Source: Prevotella sp. UBA1378 (GTDB taxonomy: Bacteria; Bacteroidota; Bacteroidia; Bacteroidales; Bacteroidaceae). Taken from it: a stretch of 22,831 nt of DNA. Shown here piece after piece: positions 14,090 to 22,782 of the stretch. A model generated the notes under the pieces. It worked only from the letters and a program-made list of their open reading frames with translations, made no database searches and was not told the DNA's origin. Each line of letters opens with the position of its first letter. Within the stretch, counting starts at the first letter, position 1. The stretch is taken from NCBI GenBank assembly GCA_002305505.1, contig DBRC01000053.1, forward strand, positions 26,862-49,692. Direction: 5' to 3'. The translations under genes and the position numbers were made by a program.

Positions 14090-14120
14090 CAAAGATAAAC
14101 ATTTTGTATTTTCTGCCAAA
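14090..14120 (-). promoter_or_regulatory. Promoter of the small lipoprotein gene
   Basis: On the minus strand TTTG (14117-14120) is followed after 19 bp by TATCTTTG (14090-14097). The transcript would start near 14083, leaving about 165 nt of AT-rich leader before the start codon. No known riboswitch fold was recognised in that leader. Confidence 0.65.
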
Positions 14121-14155
14121 CTTTCAACCTCTTTTTTTTAAAACATAAGCAAATT

Positions 14156-14187
14156 CTTGGCTGAATAAAAAACAATCTCTATATTTG
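14156..14187 (+). promoter_or_regulatory. Promoter of the RHS operon
   Basis: CTTG (14156-14159) is followed after 20 bp by TATATTTG (14180-14187). The -7 is exact and the -33 matches three of four bases. The leader is about 105 nt and contains a short CTGA/TCAG hairpin just after the start. It is back to back with the lipoprotein promoter; the two -33 elements are about 35 bp apart. Confidence 0.72.
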
Positions 14188-14298
14188 CAGTAGAAAATTA
14201 CTGACCTTTCAGATAATAAGCATGCTATTTATTACAAATATCAGTTTTTATCAACAATGAACGAGAAGTAAAGTCTTCGACCAACAACTTGTCTAAAT

Positions 14299-15873
14299 AT
14301 GAAAAGAATACTATTATTGATTGTACTATATGCAGCGTTCATGCATATAAATGCACAGAATCAACCCATTTACAATGTGCCATGCCCAGAGGTGGCCAAT
14401 TTGGGGATGTACGGCCAAGTGCCAGTTAGTTATTATACGGGGGTACCTGACATCTCCGTTCCATTGCATGAAATAAAGGTGGGCAACTTTTCAATGCCCA
14501 TCACCGCTAACTATCATATAGGCTCAGTGAAACCCAACCAAACTCCAGGCCCTTTAGGCCTTGGGTGGAGTCTTAAAATAGGCGGATATATTATTCGGAC
14601 TGTCCGCGGCATTTATGATGAGAAAATGGATGTAAAAAAGAAGGAATGTGGGTTTTATGGGAATTATTCAAAAATGAAGAACATAACTACAACATTGTTT
14701 GACCAGTATAATGCAAACTCTGGTTTTGGAACAGATAATCTTTTTGAATTATCTGCAGACGAATTCTCTTTCAGTTTTTGTGGTTATGAAGGTAATTTCT
14801 ATATGAATGAAAATGGTGGGTGGACGGTCGTTTCAGAACAGGATATTAAAGTAGAGTTTGACCCCTCCACGGGCTTTGCCACTATGGACCAGCTGAAGAA
14901 AGCGAAACGCTTGACCCCGGGACATTGGGGAGCGGAAAATTTCAACCAACGCTATTTTCTCAAATTCACTTTAATCACTCCCGACGGTACACGCTATGAG
15001 TTCGGAGGAATCAATGCTACCGAATTCTGCATATCCTACTATTACCGTAATACCAGCGATTTGATAGCTACCAGTTGGCGACTATCTAAGATTATTACAC
15101 CGGAAAAACATGTAATAACCCTTGACTATGATGCCACGTCACGCACTTGCGATATAGAGTACAAGCCTTTGAAACGCATAAGACGAAACATAGTTCCTAT
15201 AGAAGATCCAATTCATAAGGTCGGACGATCCGGTCTTACAGGATTTTTGTTTTTCCCTGTTAACATCAAGTCTATAACTACCCCCAACGAGATAATAGAC
15301 TTCACATATAACAGAGACTGGAGATATGGGCGCAGATATGTATATAACGATGCAGGGATTCAAAATGGTTACAATGCACTATACTGGATAGATGAACTAT
15401 TTTGGAATCCCCATTATAGTCGGGGCAATGTATACTTCTTTAATGAGCAATTGAAATCCCCCGCCAGTCATTTCTTGCTCTTCACAAATGCAAAAAGAAA
15501 AAAAAATAAGACTGAAACAACAAAGGCTATTGCCGACTCCATGGTATATTACATATTACATCGCATGGCCATAAGAAGCAAGAATGGCAATAGCGCTAAG
15601 AGCATATATTTTGATTACGTGCATAATAACAGGCAGAAACTGTCATTAATCTCAATGATGGATGATATACCAGAATTACGTAAAGATGTAATTTGGCATC
15701 CTGATGGTTTTTTCTTTATTACAAACTATTTGCTTCCTTCGGGTGATGGAGGGCTGAAAGTTGCTCCACAAAAATGGAATATCGTTTCAAATACAATCAG
15801 GAAAAAAAATTCTGTTGGGAGTTTATCCGTTCAAAAACAGATACATGGGGATTCTGGAACGGACAGGATATAA
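14299..15873 (+). CDS. N-terminal fragment of the split RHS-family protein
   Basis: This frame encodes 524 residues. The signal peptide is MKRILLLIVLYAAFMHINAQ. The next part, VPVSYYTGVPDISVPLHEIK through NQTPGPLGLGWSL, is typical of the N-terminal beta-rich domain of secreted Bacteroidetes YD-repeat proteins and of SpvB/TcaC-like proteins. Family-like sequence continues up to about residue 492; the last 30 residues (WNIVSNTIRKKNS...) are out of the true frame. As it stands it would make a truncated exported protein. Confidence 0.7.
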   Translation: MKRILLLIVLYAAFMHINAQNQPIYNVPCPEVANLGMYGQVPVSYYTGVPDISVPLHEIKVGNFSMPITANYHIGSVKPNQTPGPLGLGWSLKIGGYIIRTVRGIYDEKMDVKKKECGFYGNYSKMKNITTTLFDQYNANSGFGTDNLFELSADEFSFSFCGYEGNFYMNENGGWTVVSEQDIKVEFDPSTGFATMDQLKKAKRLTPGHWGAENFNQRYFLKFTLITPDGTRYEFGGINATEFCISYYYRNTSDLIATSWRLSKIITPEKHVITLDYDATSRTCDIEYKPLKRIRRNIVPIEDPIHKVGRSGLTGFLFFPVNIKSITTPNEIIDFTYNRDWRYGRRYVYNDAGIQNGYNALYWIDELFWNPHYSRGNVYFFNEQLKSPASHFLLFTNAKRKKNKTETTKAIADSMVYYILHRMAIRSKNGNSAKSIYFDYVHNNRQKLSLISMMDDIPELRKDVIWHPDGFFFITNYLLPSGDGGLKVAPQKWNIVSNTIRKKNSVGSLSVQKQIHGDSGTDRI

Positions 15874-17201
15874 AATTCAGCGACGGCCTTGAGTTCCATG
15901 TCATTGGGCCCAACCTTGAAGCTGCAAAGGCAGAGATACTAACAGAAATGATATATCCCACCGGAGGCCGGAGCCTTTTTGAATACGAGTTGAACAGCTA
16001 TTCAAAGTTGGTCGATTCCCTGCATACAAGTATAGTCAACCATAGCGGGCACGCAGGAGGCTTAAGAATAAAGTCTATTACAAACAGAGATCGGGAAAAT
16101 CGTTTCACGTCAAAGAAAAGATACTATTATACAGCTAACCGCAAGGATACAACTATTTTAAATAGCAGTGGTATATGTAAAGGATTGCCGATATTCTATA
16201 CCAAGATACAAAGCGAATCACATATAATCGAACAGTGTACAACAGGAGGCCTGTATTCACCTGTTACGAACACGAATTCTCCTGATGTGGGATACACTTA
16301 TGTTATTGAAGAATCGCAAGATAGTATCGGAAAATCGTTAGGTAACATCAGATACAGATTTTCCAACTATGATGCAGACATTAACGGCAACACCCATTTA
16401 GATTTGACTTGCTATTATACACAGAATCCGATGAATGAGAATATCCCCGGGCTCTCTCCCTATACAAGCATTTCCTTTGAAAGGGGAAAATTATTGTCGA
16501 AAGAGTACCGAGACCATAACGATAATGTGTATAAAAAAGAAGTGTATAACTACAAACGGACACCCCACCTCCCTTTGCTTACAGCATATCAATATATGAT
16601 ATTTTTTGGACTCGACGGATCAGATTCCCAATATAAGTATGCTACTTTAGGCTGGCTGCCCCATACCCATACAGCCAGTTATCTTCCAGTATCTGTCACA
16701 GAGACCATCCGCTCTACTACCGGGCAAACGGTGGCATATACGACACGTACCTATGAATACAACAGCCACAAGATGCTCAAACGTGAAACATGCTCAATGA
16801 GTGATGGGACACAGGAAGTGACTACCTATAAATATCCTTTCGACTACACTAAGTACAATTGGATGACTAATGCCAATATTATGGAGCCTGTGATAGAGAA
16901 AGAACTGACAGCCGGAGGACTTACCCGTACAGAGACCTCCAACTATGCAAGCACCAACAACGGAATACCTTATGTTCAAAAGCGAACCGTAAAACAAGGC
17001 AGTTCGATAAAGACGGATTTTGAGGTGTCACAGGTAGACGACTACGGTAATCCAACGGAGATGACCGTTAACGGTATCAGCAACATATTATACTGGGGGC
17101 CATCAAGGACAGCGACTGCTGACAAGGGTAGAAAATGCAACCTTTACGCAACTGAAATATCTCTTGGATTTTGGAACGCAAGCAACAACTATCGACTATA
17201 A
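15774..17201 (+). CDS. Middle fragment of the split RHS-family protein
   Basis: The 475-codon frame opens at an ATG that coincides with the end of the A5 run, so weak independent initiation is possible but there is no signal peptide. It continues the upstream protein (YRFKYNQEKK, then SKTDTWGFWNGQD, a motif seen in this family as a WG-NG turn) through strand-rich repeats such as TTRTYEYNSHKMLKRETCSM. The true frame is lost at the G5 run; the final 35 codons (PSRTATADKGRKC...) are frameshifted. Confidence 0.65.
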   Translation: MEYRFKYNQEKKFCWEFIRSKTDTWGFWNGQDIKFSDGLEFHVIGPNLEAAKAEILTEMIYPTGGRSLFEYELNSYSKLVDSLHTSIVNHSGHAGGLRIKSITNRDRENRFTSKKRYYYTANRKDTTILNSSGICKGLPIFYTKIQSESHIIEQCTTGGLYSPVTNTNSPDVGYTYVIEESQDSIGKSLGNIRYRFSNYDADINGNTHLDLTCYYTQNPMNENIPGLSPYTSISFERGKLLSKEYRDHNDNVYKKEVYNYKRTPHLPLLTAYQYMIFFGLDGSDSQYKYATLGWLPHTHTASYLPVSVTETIRSTTGQTVAYTTRTYEYNSHKMLKRETCSMSDGTQEVTTYKYPFDYTKYNWMTNANIMEPVIEKELTAGGLTRTETSNYASTNNGIPYVQKRTVKQGSSIKTDFEVSQVDDYGNPTEMTVNGISNILYWGPSRTATADKGRKCNLYATEISLGFWNASNNYRL

Positions 17202-17421
17202 TAAACTGATAAACGGACGCAGCCTATTGCCATCGGCTCTTTTCTATATCTATCATTATGACTCAAATCTGCGCCTTCAATCAGAGACTACGCCCAATGG
17301 CATGACCACTTTTTACAAGTATGATAATTTCGGACGCCTTAACGAGATTTATTATATTGACGGAATTTCAAATAAAAAGATACTGCTGAAAAGTTTTGGG
17401 TATCAGTATTATAATCAATAA
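17164..17421 (+). CDS. C-terminal fragment of the split RHS-family protein
   Basis: Eighty-five codons from an internal ATG. The frame is actually open from the G5 run at 17095 and contains YIYHYDSNLRLQSETTPNG and FYKYDNFGRLNEIYY, two classic YD-repeat units. It ends in SFGYQYYNQ. It is almost certainly the natural end of the upstream gene and not an independent protein. Confidence 0.6.
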   Translation: MDFGTQATTIDYNKLINGRSLLPSALFYIYHYDSNLRLQSETTPNGMTTFYKYDNFGRLNEIYYIDGISNKKILLKSFGYQYYNQ

Positions 17422-17439
17422 TTAACCAAGGTATACACT

Positions 17440-20400
17440 ATGCTGAAAATAAAAACTGCTATCATAATGCTTCTCCTGCCGCTCTGCTTCGCGGCATCTG
17501 CAAGTATGTATCACAGTATTGATGAAACCGTGCCTTTCGTTCCGGAAGAACCCCTAATACCAATCCCTTCTTTCTTGGCCAATCCGGGCACGGATTTTAC
17601 GACAAACTTTGTATATTACGACAAGAATATAACTTCTAATGCCAATCAGTGCATTATTACTGTACGCAATCCTGTTAACATAGCTTTCTATTTCCACGGT
17701 TATTCTTTTCACAGGTCGTATGGGCCAGTCCCCTCTGGTAGGGCTCCTATAGACATTGAATTGGTGCAGCAGCATGGCTATGACGGCGAAAACATGCTGG
17801 ACTATCCTTTCAGGATAAATGTCAATAGGGCAACAAATGTGCTTTCCCCGGCACGTGATACGCTTTTATACCTACTCCCCGGTACATATATGCTGACTTT
17901 TAAAGGTATAATTAGCAATACTGAGGACAGCGGACTTATCCCCGGGCTAAAAGGCAATGGAGCAACGCCCAATTCTCCAAACAGTATGGCAACCTCTCCT
18001 CACCACTTGATGACGGTGACGATGACTGCCTATGCCGTAGCGCAAGATCCCTCTGACGGTGAATTTCCGGACATTCCTACCCCTGACTATGACTTGGCGT
18101 ACACATGGAAAACCACTACGGGAAAGAATAGCATTTATACGTTTGTCAGCACATCAGGTGATTATACAGCGGGTATATCCGTCGTAGACTATTTTGACGG
18201 TTTCGGGCGGAGCGAAGAAACCGTCTGCGTGGCTGTATCTCCCGACAGGTATGACCTCGTGACTTATAAGGAATACGACAGCTATGGACGTGTGTCGCGC
18301 CAATGGCTTCCAGCCAAGTCACAGTCGGGAATCGGTGCTTATATGTCTATGTCGGAATGCCTTTCCGCATCGCCGGCAACCAATGGCGACAACGAACCGT
18401 TCGGCTACCCCGTCTACGAACCGTCACCACTGAACCGGGTAGTAGAGCAATACGGGGCCGGACAGCAATGGCATCAGAAACAGAAGCGTATCCGTACCAA
18501 ATATCTGTTTAACGGTACGGGGGAACTTGCCTGTCGCCTTTACAAGATTCAAGGTGAAGAAACGGGAAACATGACCATTGCCTCATCCGGCAACTATGCT
18601 AATGGAAAACTACAAGTGGTGAAGACCTACGACGAGGACGACCACATTGTGCTTGAGTTCAAGGATATGCAGGGCAGGACCGTGCTGACCCGTGCAGTCA
18701 TAGAAAACAACGATTACGCTGATACTTATTATATATATGACGGACTCGGCAGGCTGCGTGCGGTGCTACCTCCAGAGTTGTCGGCTCAAGCAACTTCGGG
18801 AACAGTCAGCCCCAGTCTGATAGAGCGCTATGCCTACCTTTATCGGTATGACGGTCGCGACCGCCTGATACAGAGCAAACTGCCGGGGGCGGGCAGGTGC
18901 AGCTACATCTATGATAATAACGATCGGTTGGTTTTCAGTGCCGATGGTGAGCAGCAAAGCAGAAATGAGCGTACATTCTATGTCTATGATGCTTTGGGGC
19001 GCGAGTGCATCCGCGGTACGGCCAATGCTGATTTGTCCGGAGAAGTACTGCTGTTGCCCGACGTAGCTTTGGGTTCACTGACGTGCAAATACACGGGTGC
19101 TCCCGGCCGGTGGATGGGATACGAGGTGAAAGGCACTAATTTGCAGAATGTACATATTACCAATGTGAACTATTATGACACCTACAGTTTTGCTGAAAAG
19201 TTGGGACTGCCGGCAAAAGCTCCGCTGTATGGTAACAAGGCTCCGCATACTCGAGGCTTGCTGACAGGTACGGCAACGGCAAGATTGAAACCCGCAAGTA
19301 GTGGGTCTTCTATTATACTGTACGATTATTGCATGATACGCTACGATGAGCGTAACAGGATTACCCACACGGAAACTACCAATTACCTTGGCGGCTATGA
19401 TGTGGAAGATATCAAGTTGAACCATATCGGTTTGCCTGTAGAGCGGAGACTGGAACATCGCGCAGTCCAGAAGCCGACTCAAACCGAGGTTTATAAATAC
19501 AGCTACGACCATATGAGCCGCCTTTTGAAAGTGACGCATCGGCTGAATTCCGGTTCCGTAGTAACGCTGACAGATAACCAGTATGACGGTCTTGGCCGTC
19601 TGAAAACGGATATGCGCAACGGGAATAGCCTGCTGAAGACAGATTATACCTATAATATACGTGGCTGGATAAAGAGCATCACATCGGGTACGCTGTTCAG
19701 CGAGAAACTCTACTATAACGAAGACTACGAGGGCAATATGCTCAGCTATACGGGCAACATATCTGCCATGGAGTGGAAGGCTGATGCGAAAAGCCGTGCT
19801 TACTTCTACATCTACGACGGGCTTTCGCGCCTGTCGCAGGCATTCTACCATGAAAATGGTTTTTACGAAGGCAGTTACGATACCGAGTACACCTATGACA
19901 GGATGGGGAATATCCTTACCTTGATACGCTGTGGATTGCGGGACAACAACCAGTATGGCATGATAGATAACCTTACTTACTCTTACAACGGCAATCAGGT
20001 AAGCAAGGTTAGCGATGGCATCACAGGCCCGTTCTATGCTGATGCTTTCCATTTCAGGGATGGTGCAGATGCTGCAACGGAATATACCTATGACGCGAAC
20101 GGCAACATGACGATGGATTTGAACAAGGGGATTTCGTCGATTCAATACAATCTGCTGAACTTGCCGTCAAGAATCACTTATCAGAACGGCAACACGGCAA
20201 GCTATACCTATAGCGCCTCAGGGGAGAAGCTCTCCACAGCCTATAGTGGAAGCGGGAACCGTCGCGACGACTATTGCGGTAACTATATCTATGAGAACGG
20301 GACGCTGAAGCAGATCCGTGTAGACGGCGGCTATATCACGTTAGGCGGCTCTACGCCACAGTACCATTTCTATCTGAAGGATCATCTTGGCAACAACCGT

Positions 20401-21270
20401 GTAGTGACCAGCGCTAACGGCGTCAAAGAGCAAGTGAACCATTACTACCCCTTCGGCGGGCTCTTCGGTGAAAGCACGAACGGCGATGCCCAACGCTTCA
20501 AGTACAACGACAAGGAGTTCGACCGCATGAACGGGCTCGACTGGATGGATTATGGGGCACGGCACATGGATGGAATAAGATTTACGACCATGGATCCATT
20601 GGCAGAGAAAAGTCTTAACACCACTCCCTATCATTATTGTCATAGTAACCCTATGAATAGAATTGATCCTGATGGAAAGGATGATTACTATACAAATAAA
20701 GGACATTTTTTATTCCGAGATAAGAAAGAGACAGATAGGATAATCATAAGAAATACTTTTGCTAAAGAAATGAGTAAAATAACCCTTGCACCGTGGCAAG
20801 TAGTTGATGTTCCAATAGAAAATATGGTACTCTCCGCTGAAGCATATTCCAATATCTTTACAAATATATTATCACAGATGAAAGATGTTGATGTTAGGGA
20901 ACTTCATAACAAAAAAGTTTCTGTAACAGTTTGGGAGTTTAGTAATGACAATTTAGGAGTATACACTAGTGACCAACATAATGATGCCGGCTTATCTTTT
21001 GAAACATTAGCAGGAACAGGGAATCTTAAAAATGGCAACCGTGTGATTACTGCATACATGCATCCCAAGGGCACTGAAGAAAAGTTAATAATGAACACTG
21101 TGGCAAACATACAAAACCTTTTAGGTGTACATGAGTTTATTGGACACTATAAAAAAGGTTGGAGTGACCATAAAAAAGTGGTTCCATTTCAGCGTAGCCA
21201 TAGTACATGGAAAAAAACCACGAATGATTTTAAAAAATATAATTATAACGTGTATGGCAAAAATCTGTAA
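17440..21270 (+). CDS. RHS-core polymorphic toxin with DUF6443-like region
   Basis: This 1276-residue exported protein starts with a signal peptide (MLKIKTAIIMLLLPLCFAAS). A Bacteroidetes-specific N-terminal part is followed by a DUF6443-like region (about 225-330, VVDYFDGFGRSEETV and YDSYGRVSRQWLP), many YD repeats (to about 960), then the RHS-associated core (about 975-1080, FYLKDHLGNNRVV, FGGLFGES, MDPLAEK, NPMNRIDPDGKD). DPDGKD marks the usual junction with the variable tip. The tip (about 1083-1276) is AT-rich and carries H1231-E1232-F-I-G-H1236 followed by KKGWSD and HSTWKKTT, which suggests a metal-dependent peptidase-like toxin. RHS repeats form a shell that holds the tip. No VgrG, PAAR or Hcp gene is nearby, so delivery is unknown. 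A putative immunity gene overlaps its 3' end. Confidence 0.9.
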   Translation: MLKIKTAIIMLLLPLCFAASASMYHSIDETVPFVPEEPLIPIPSFLANPGTDFTTNFVYYDKNITSNANQCIITVRNPVNIAFYFHGYSFHRSYGPVPSGRAPIDIELVQQHGYDGENMLDYPFRINVNRATNVLSPARDTLLYLLPGTYMLTFKGIISNTEDSGLIPGLKGNGATPNSPNSMATSPHHLMTVTMTAYAVAQDPSDGEFPDIPTPDYDLAYTWKTTTGKNSIYTFVSTSGDYTAGISVVDYFDGFGRSEETVCVAVSPDRYDLVTYKEYDSYGRVSRQWLPAKSQSGIGAYMSMSECLSASPATNGDNEPFGYPVYEPSPLNRVVEQYGAGQQWHQKQKRIRTKYLFNGTGELACRLYKIQGEETGNMTIASSGNYANGKLQVVKTYDEDDHIVLEFKDMQGRTVLTRAVIENNDYADTYYIYDGLGRLRAVLPPELSAQATSGTVSPSLIERYAYLYRYDGRDRLIQSKLPGAGRCSYIYDNNDRLVFSADGEQQSRNERTFYVYDALGRECIRGTANADLSGEVLLLPDVALGSLTCKYTGAPGRWMGYEVKGTNLQNVHITNVNYYDTYSFAEKLGLPAKAPLYGNKAPHTRGLLTGTATARLKPASSGSSIILYDYCMIRYDERNRITHTETTNYLGGYDVEDIKLNHIGLPVERRLEHRAVQKPTQTEVYKYSYDHMSRLLKVTHRLNSGSVVTLTDNQYDGLGRLKTDMRNGNSLLKTDYTYNIRGWIKSITSGTLFSEKLYYNEDYEGNMLSYTGNISAMEWKADAKSRAYFYIYDGLSRLSQAFYHENGFYEGSYDTEYTYDRMGNILTLIRCGLRDNNQYGMIDNLTYSYNGNQVSKVSDGITGPFYADAFHFRDGADAATEYTYDANGNMTMDLNKGISSIQYNLLNLPSRITYQNGNTASYTYSASGEKLSTAYSGSGNRRDDYCGNYIYENGTLKQIRVDGGYITLGGSTPQYHFYLKDHLGNNRVVTSANGVKEQVNHYYPFGGLFGESTNGDAQRFKYNDKEFDRMNGLDWMDYGARHMDGIRFTTMDPLAEKSLNTTPYHYCHSNPMNRIDPDGKDDYYTNKGHFLFRDKKETDRIIIRNTFAKEMSKITLAPWQVVDVPIENMVLSAEAYSNIFTNILSQMKDVDVRELHNKKVSVTVWEFSNDNLGVYTSDQHNDAGLSFETLAGTGNLKNGNRVITAYMHPKGTEEKLIMNTVANIQNLLGVHEFIGHYKKGWSDHKKVVPFQRSHSTWKKTTNDFKKYNYNVYGKNL

Positions 21271-21871
21271 TAGTTTTATAATTTCTGCTTTTACTCTATG
21301 TTTCTTAACTAACTGTGGAGACAGAGATACAAGTATAGGCAAGGATGTTGAGTGCTGTTTGTATTGGGTAAGTGATACATACCCGATAGAAACAAAATAT
21401 GCAAAAGAACATGAAATGAGATTTATAAGTATGCATTTTATAATTATCAATAATGCATCCGAATCATATTTCCTTCCTATAAATAATTGTGGAAGTATTT
21501 CAATAGATTCTATGTTTTGTTCAAAAATAAGTGCTTCTATCGGTGAAAAACCGTTATATACGTGGTTTTCCATTGATAACAGATGGGATGGAATTTTAAA
21601 GCCAGCTGATTCCATTCGTGCAAGTTTAAAAATCCCGGAAAGGCTGTTAGATAGTGTGAGGGTGGATAGGAGAATCAGACTTACAGAGCTACTGGATATG
21701 CTCGATATTAGATATGACAGATGCCTCTCTGATACAGTATACTCTACTTTTCCCATTTCACAATTGCGTTTTACAAAAAATGATTCTATTGTAGTTCGTT
21801 ATAGGGATACTATATACATAATGCATTCGGAACGTAATTTTCCACGCATGTCAAAACATTATGAAAAATAA
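21254..21871 (+). CDS. Putative lipoprotein immunity protein for the RHS tip
   Basis: The ATG at 21254 lies inside the last codons of the RHS gene (17-bp overlap), so the two are likely coupled. The 205-residue product begins MAKICNSFIISAFTLCFLTN and then C21, a lipoprotein-type signal with an unusual Asn before the cysteine. The mature part is soluble, strand-rich and unlike any family I know. Position right after a polymorphic toxin tip, AT-rich composition like the tip, and the small size all fit an immunity protein; a lipoprotein would guard the periplasm. An upstream extension of the frame (to 21125) overlaps the tip in another phase and is a shadow. Confidence 0.7.
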   Translation: MAKICNSFIISAFTLCFLTNCGDRDTSIGKDVECCLYWVSDTYPIETKYAKEHEMRFISMHFIIINNASESYFLPINNCGSISIDSMFCSKISASIGEKPLYTWFSIDNRWDGILKPADSIRASLKIPERLLDSVRVDRRIRLTELLDMLDIRYDRCLSDTVYSTFPISQLRFTKNDSIVVRYRDTIYIMHSERNFPRMSKHYEK

Positions 21872-21880
21872 ATATGATGA

Positions 21881-22003
21881 CTATTGCAGGAGCTGTATGC
21901 AGGAGAAGGAAGCAGGGATAGAATATTGGAGTATGAGAAAAAACGGGCGGATGAATTTAAAAAACGAAAAGAGTTAGATCCCTATAAACATCAAAGACCA
22001 TAA
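21881..22003 (+). pseudogene. Orphan 3' remnant of another RHS toxin tip
   Basis: A 40-codon open stretch without a start codon reads LLQELYAGEGSRDRILEYEK, then KRADEFKKRKELDPYKHQRP, and stops with TAA at 22001-22003. Endings of the type EKxRADxxxxxxxLDPxKHxRP are common at the very C-terminus of Bacteroidetes RHS-linked toxins. It is preceded in frame by a stop at 21878-21880 and followed 14 bp later by a complete gene. This is what is left when a new tip/immunity pair is inserted and pushes the old tip downstream. Confidence 0.6.
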
Positions 22004-22017
22004 ATATATATTGAGTT

Positions 22018-22782
22018 ATGAATTACAGATACATTTTTTTATCATCCCGATATTCGGGATTTTCTGACGAGTTTGAGGATAAGTTTAGGTATAATACCTA
22101 TTTTATATCAAATTACCTCTCACAGCAGGTCAGGAAACTTCATCTTCCAGCTGACGGAGAGTACAATATGTTTTATTGTAATGTTACAAAAGATGAAAGT
22201 TCAATAAGAGAAGGGGTTGAAGCTTCATTAGATGTAAACCTCCATGTGGACGAGAGTGAAATAAGCCAATACTTACAGCTCTCCAGAGAGGTTGATCGCT
22301 ATGAGTTTTATCTTTCTTTATTAGAAAGAGGTTATCGCTATGCCTCCACCGTCCGGGATATCCCCGTCGACGAGTTCCTTAAACTTCATCAGCAGTTAAG
22401 GGACAACGGCTACAAAAACGAAAGACTGTTCAAGAAAAAACAGCTTAGAGACTATGGCATAAAGATAGAACTGCACCATGTTCTGACAACCTATAGCTAC
22501 AATTTAATCTTGTCAATATACGACCTCCATAAGCATCTCTTAGCCTCTGGCAGTATATACGAAACATACCCTCATTATATATACTTCAACAAGACCGCAA
22601 GGCATTTGGTATTTGAGGACGGGAAAATGATTATAACCGATTTCTTAGACCATCCGCAATTCGTTTGCAACTTAGAGGATATGGCAAAAGGCATTATAAA
22701 GTCAGTATGTGTCGATGAGGATACCCAAAAGTACATCCCTAACGAGGAGAATATGGCGGATTTTGAGATACTAAAATGGTGA
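22018..22782 (+). CDS. Unrecognised protein, possible orphan immunity protein
   Basis: This 254-residue protein begins MNYRYIFLSSRYSGFSDEFE. There is no signal peptide and no membrane segment, so it is cytoplasmic. It is rich in Tyr, Asp, Glu and Leu, and mostly helical in the middle (EISQYLQLSREVDRYEFYLS). No catalytic motif is seen. I know no family for it. It directly follows the remnant of a displaced RHS tip, so it may be the immunity gene of that older toxin, which would need to act in the cytoplasm. It may also be unrelated cargo. Confidence 0.7.
   Translation: MNYRYIFLSSRYSGFSDEFEDKFRYNTYFISNYLSQQVRKLHLPADGEYNMFYCNVTKDESSIREGVEASLDVNLHVDESEISQYLQLSREVDRYEFYLSLLERGYRYASTVRDIPVDEFLKLHQQLRDNGYKNERLFKKKQLRDYGIKIELHHVLTTYSYNLILSIYDLHKHLLASGSIYETYPHYIYFNKTARHLVFEDGKMIITDFLDHPQFVCNLEDMAKGIIKSVCVDEDTQKYIPNEENMADFEILKW

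Larger units (their letters stand above)
14299..17421 (+). pseudogene. Exported RHS/YD-repeat family protein, split by two frameshifts
   Basis: Three successive frames make one continuous protein of about 1040 residues if two shifts are corrected. The first is a missing base near 15770-15809: reading moves back by one at an A5 run (15770-15774) or an A8 run (15802-15809), joining ...GLKVAPQK to MEYRFKYNQEKK. The second is one extra G in the G5 run 17095-17099; with four G the frame reads YWGHQGQRLLTRVENATF and runs into the third frame without a break. The product would have a signal peptide, a beta-rich SpvB-like N-terminal region and YD-type repeats near the end (YIYHYDSNLRLQSETTPNG). It could be a recent pseudogene, a phase-variable gene, or a gene hit by homopolymer sequencing errors. 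The intact partner RHS gene follows 18 bp later. Confidence 0.7.

Noticed and set aside
19075..20145. 356-codon minus-strand ORF inside the RHS gene
   Set aside because: It is antisense to a clearly coding RHS core and YD-repeat region, lacks any domain, and arises from the codon bias of the sense gene.
21121..21756. Minus-strand ORF of 211 codons opposite the putative immunity gene
   Set aside because: It overlaps both the RHS tip and the lipoprotein on the other strand; the sense gene has a lipoprotein signal and the expected position, while the antisense frame has neither.
14299..22782. Type VI secretion context for the RHS proteins
   Set aside because: No VgrG, PAAR, Hcp or Tss gene is visible and both RHS genes start with Sec signal peptides, so a type VI link is not supported.
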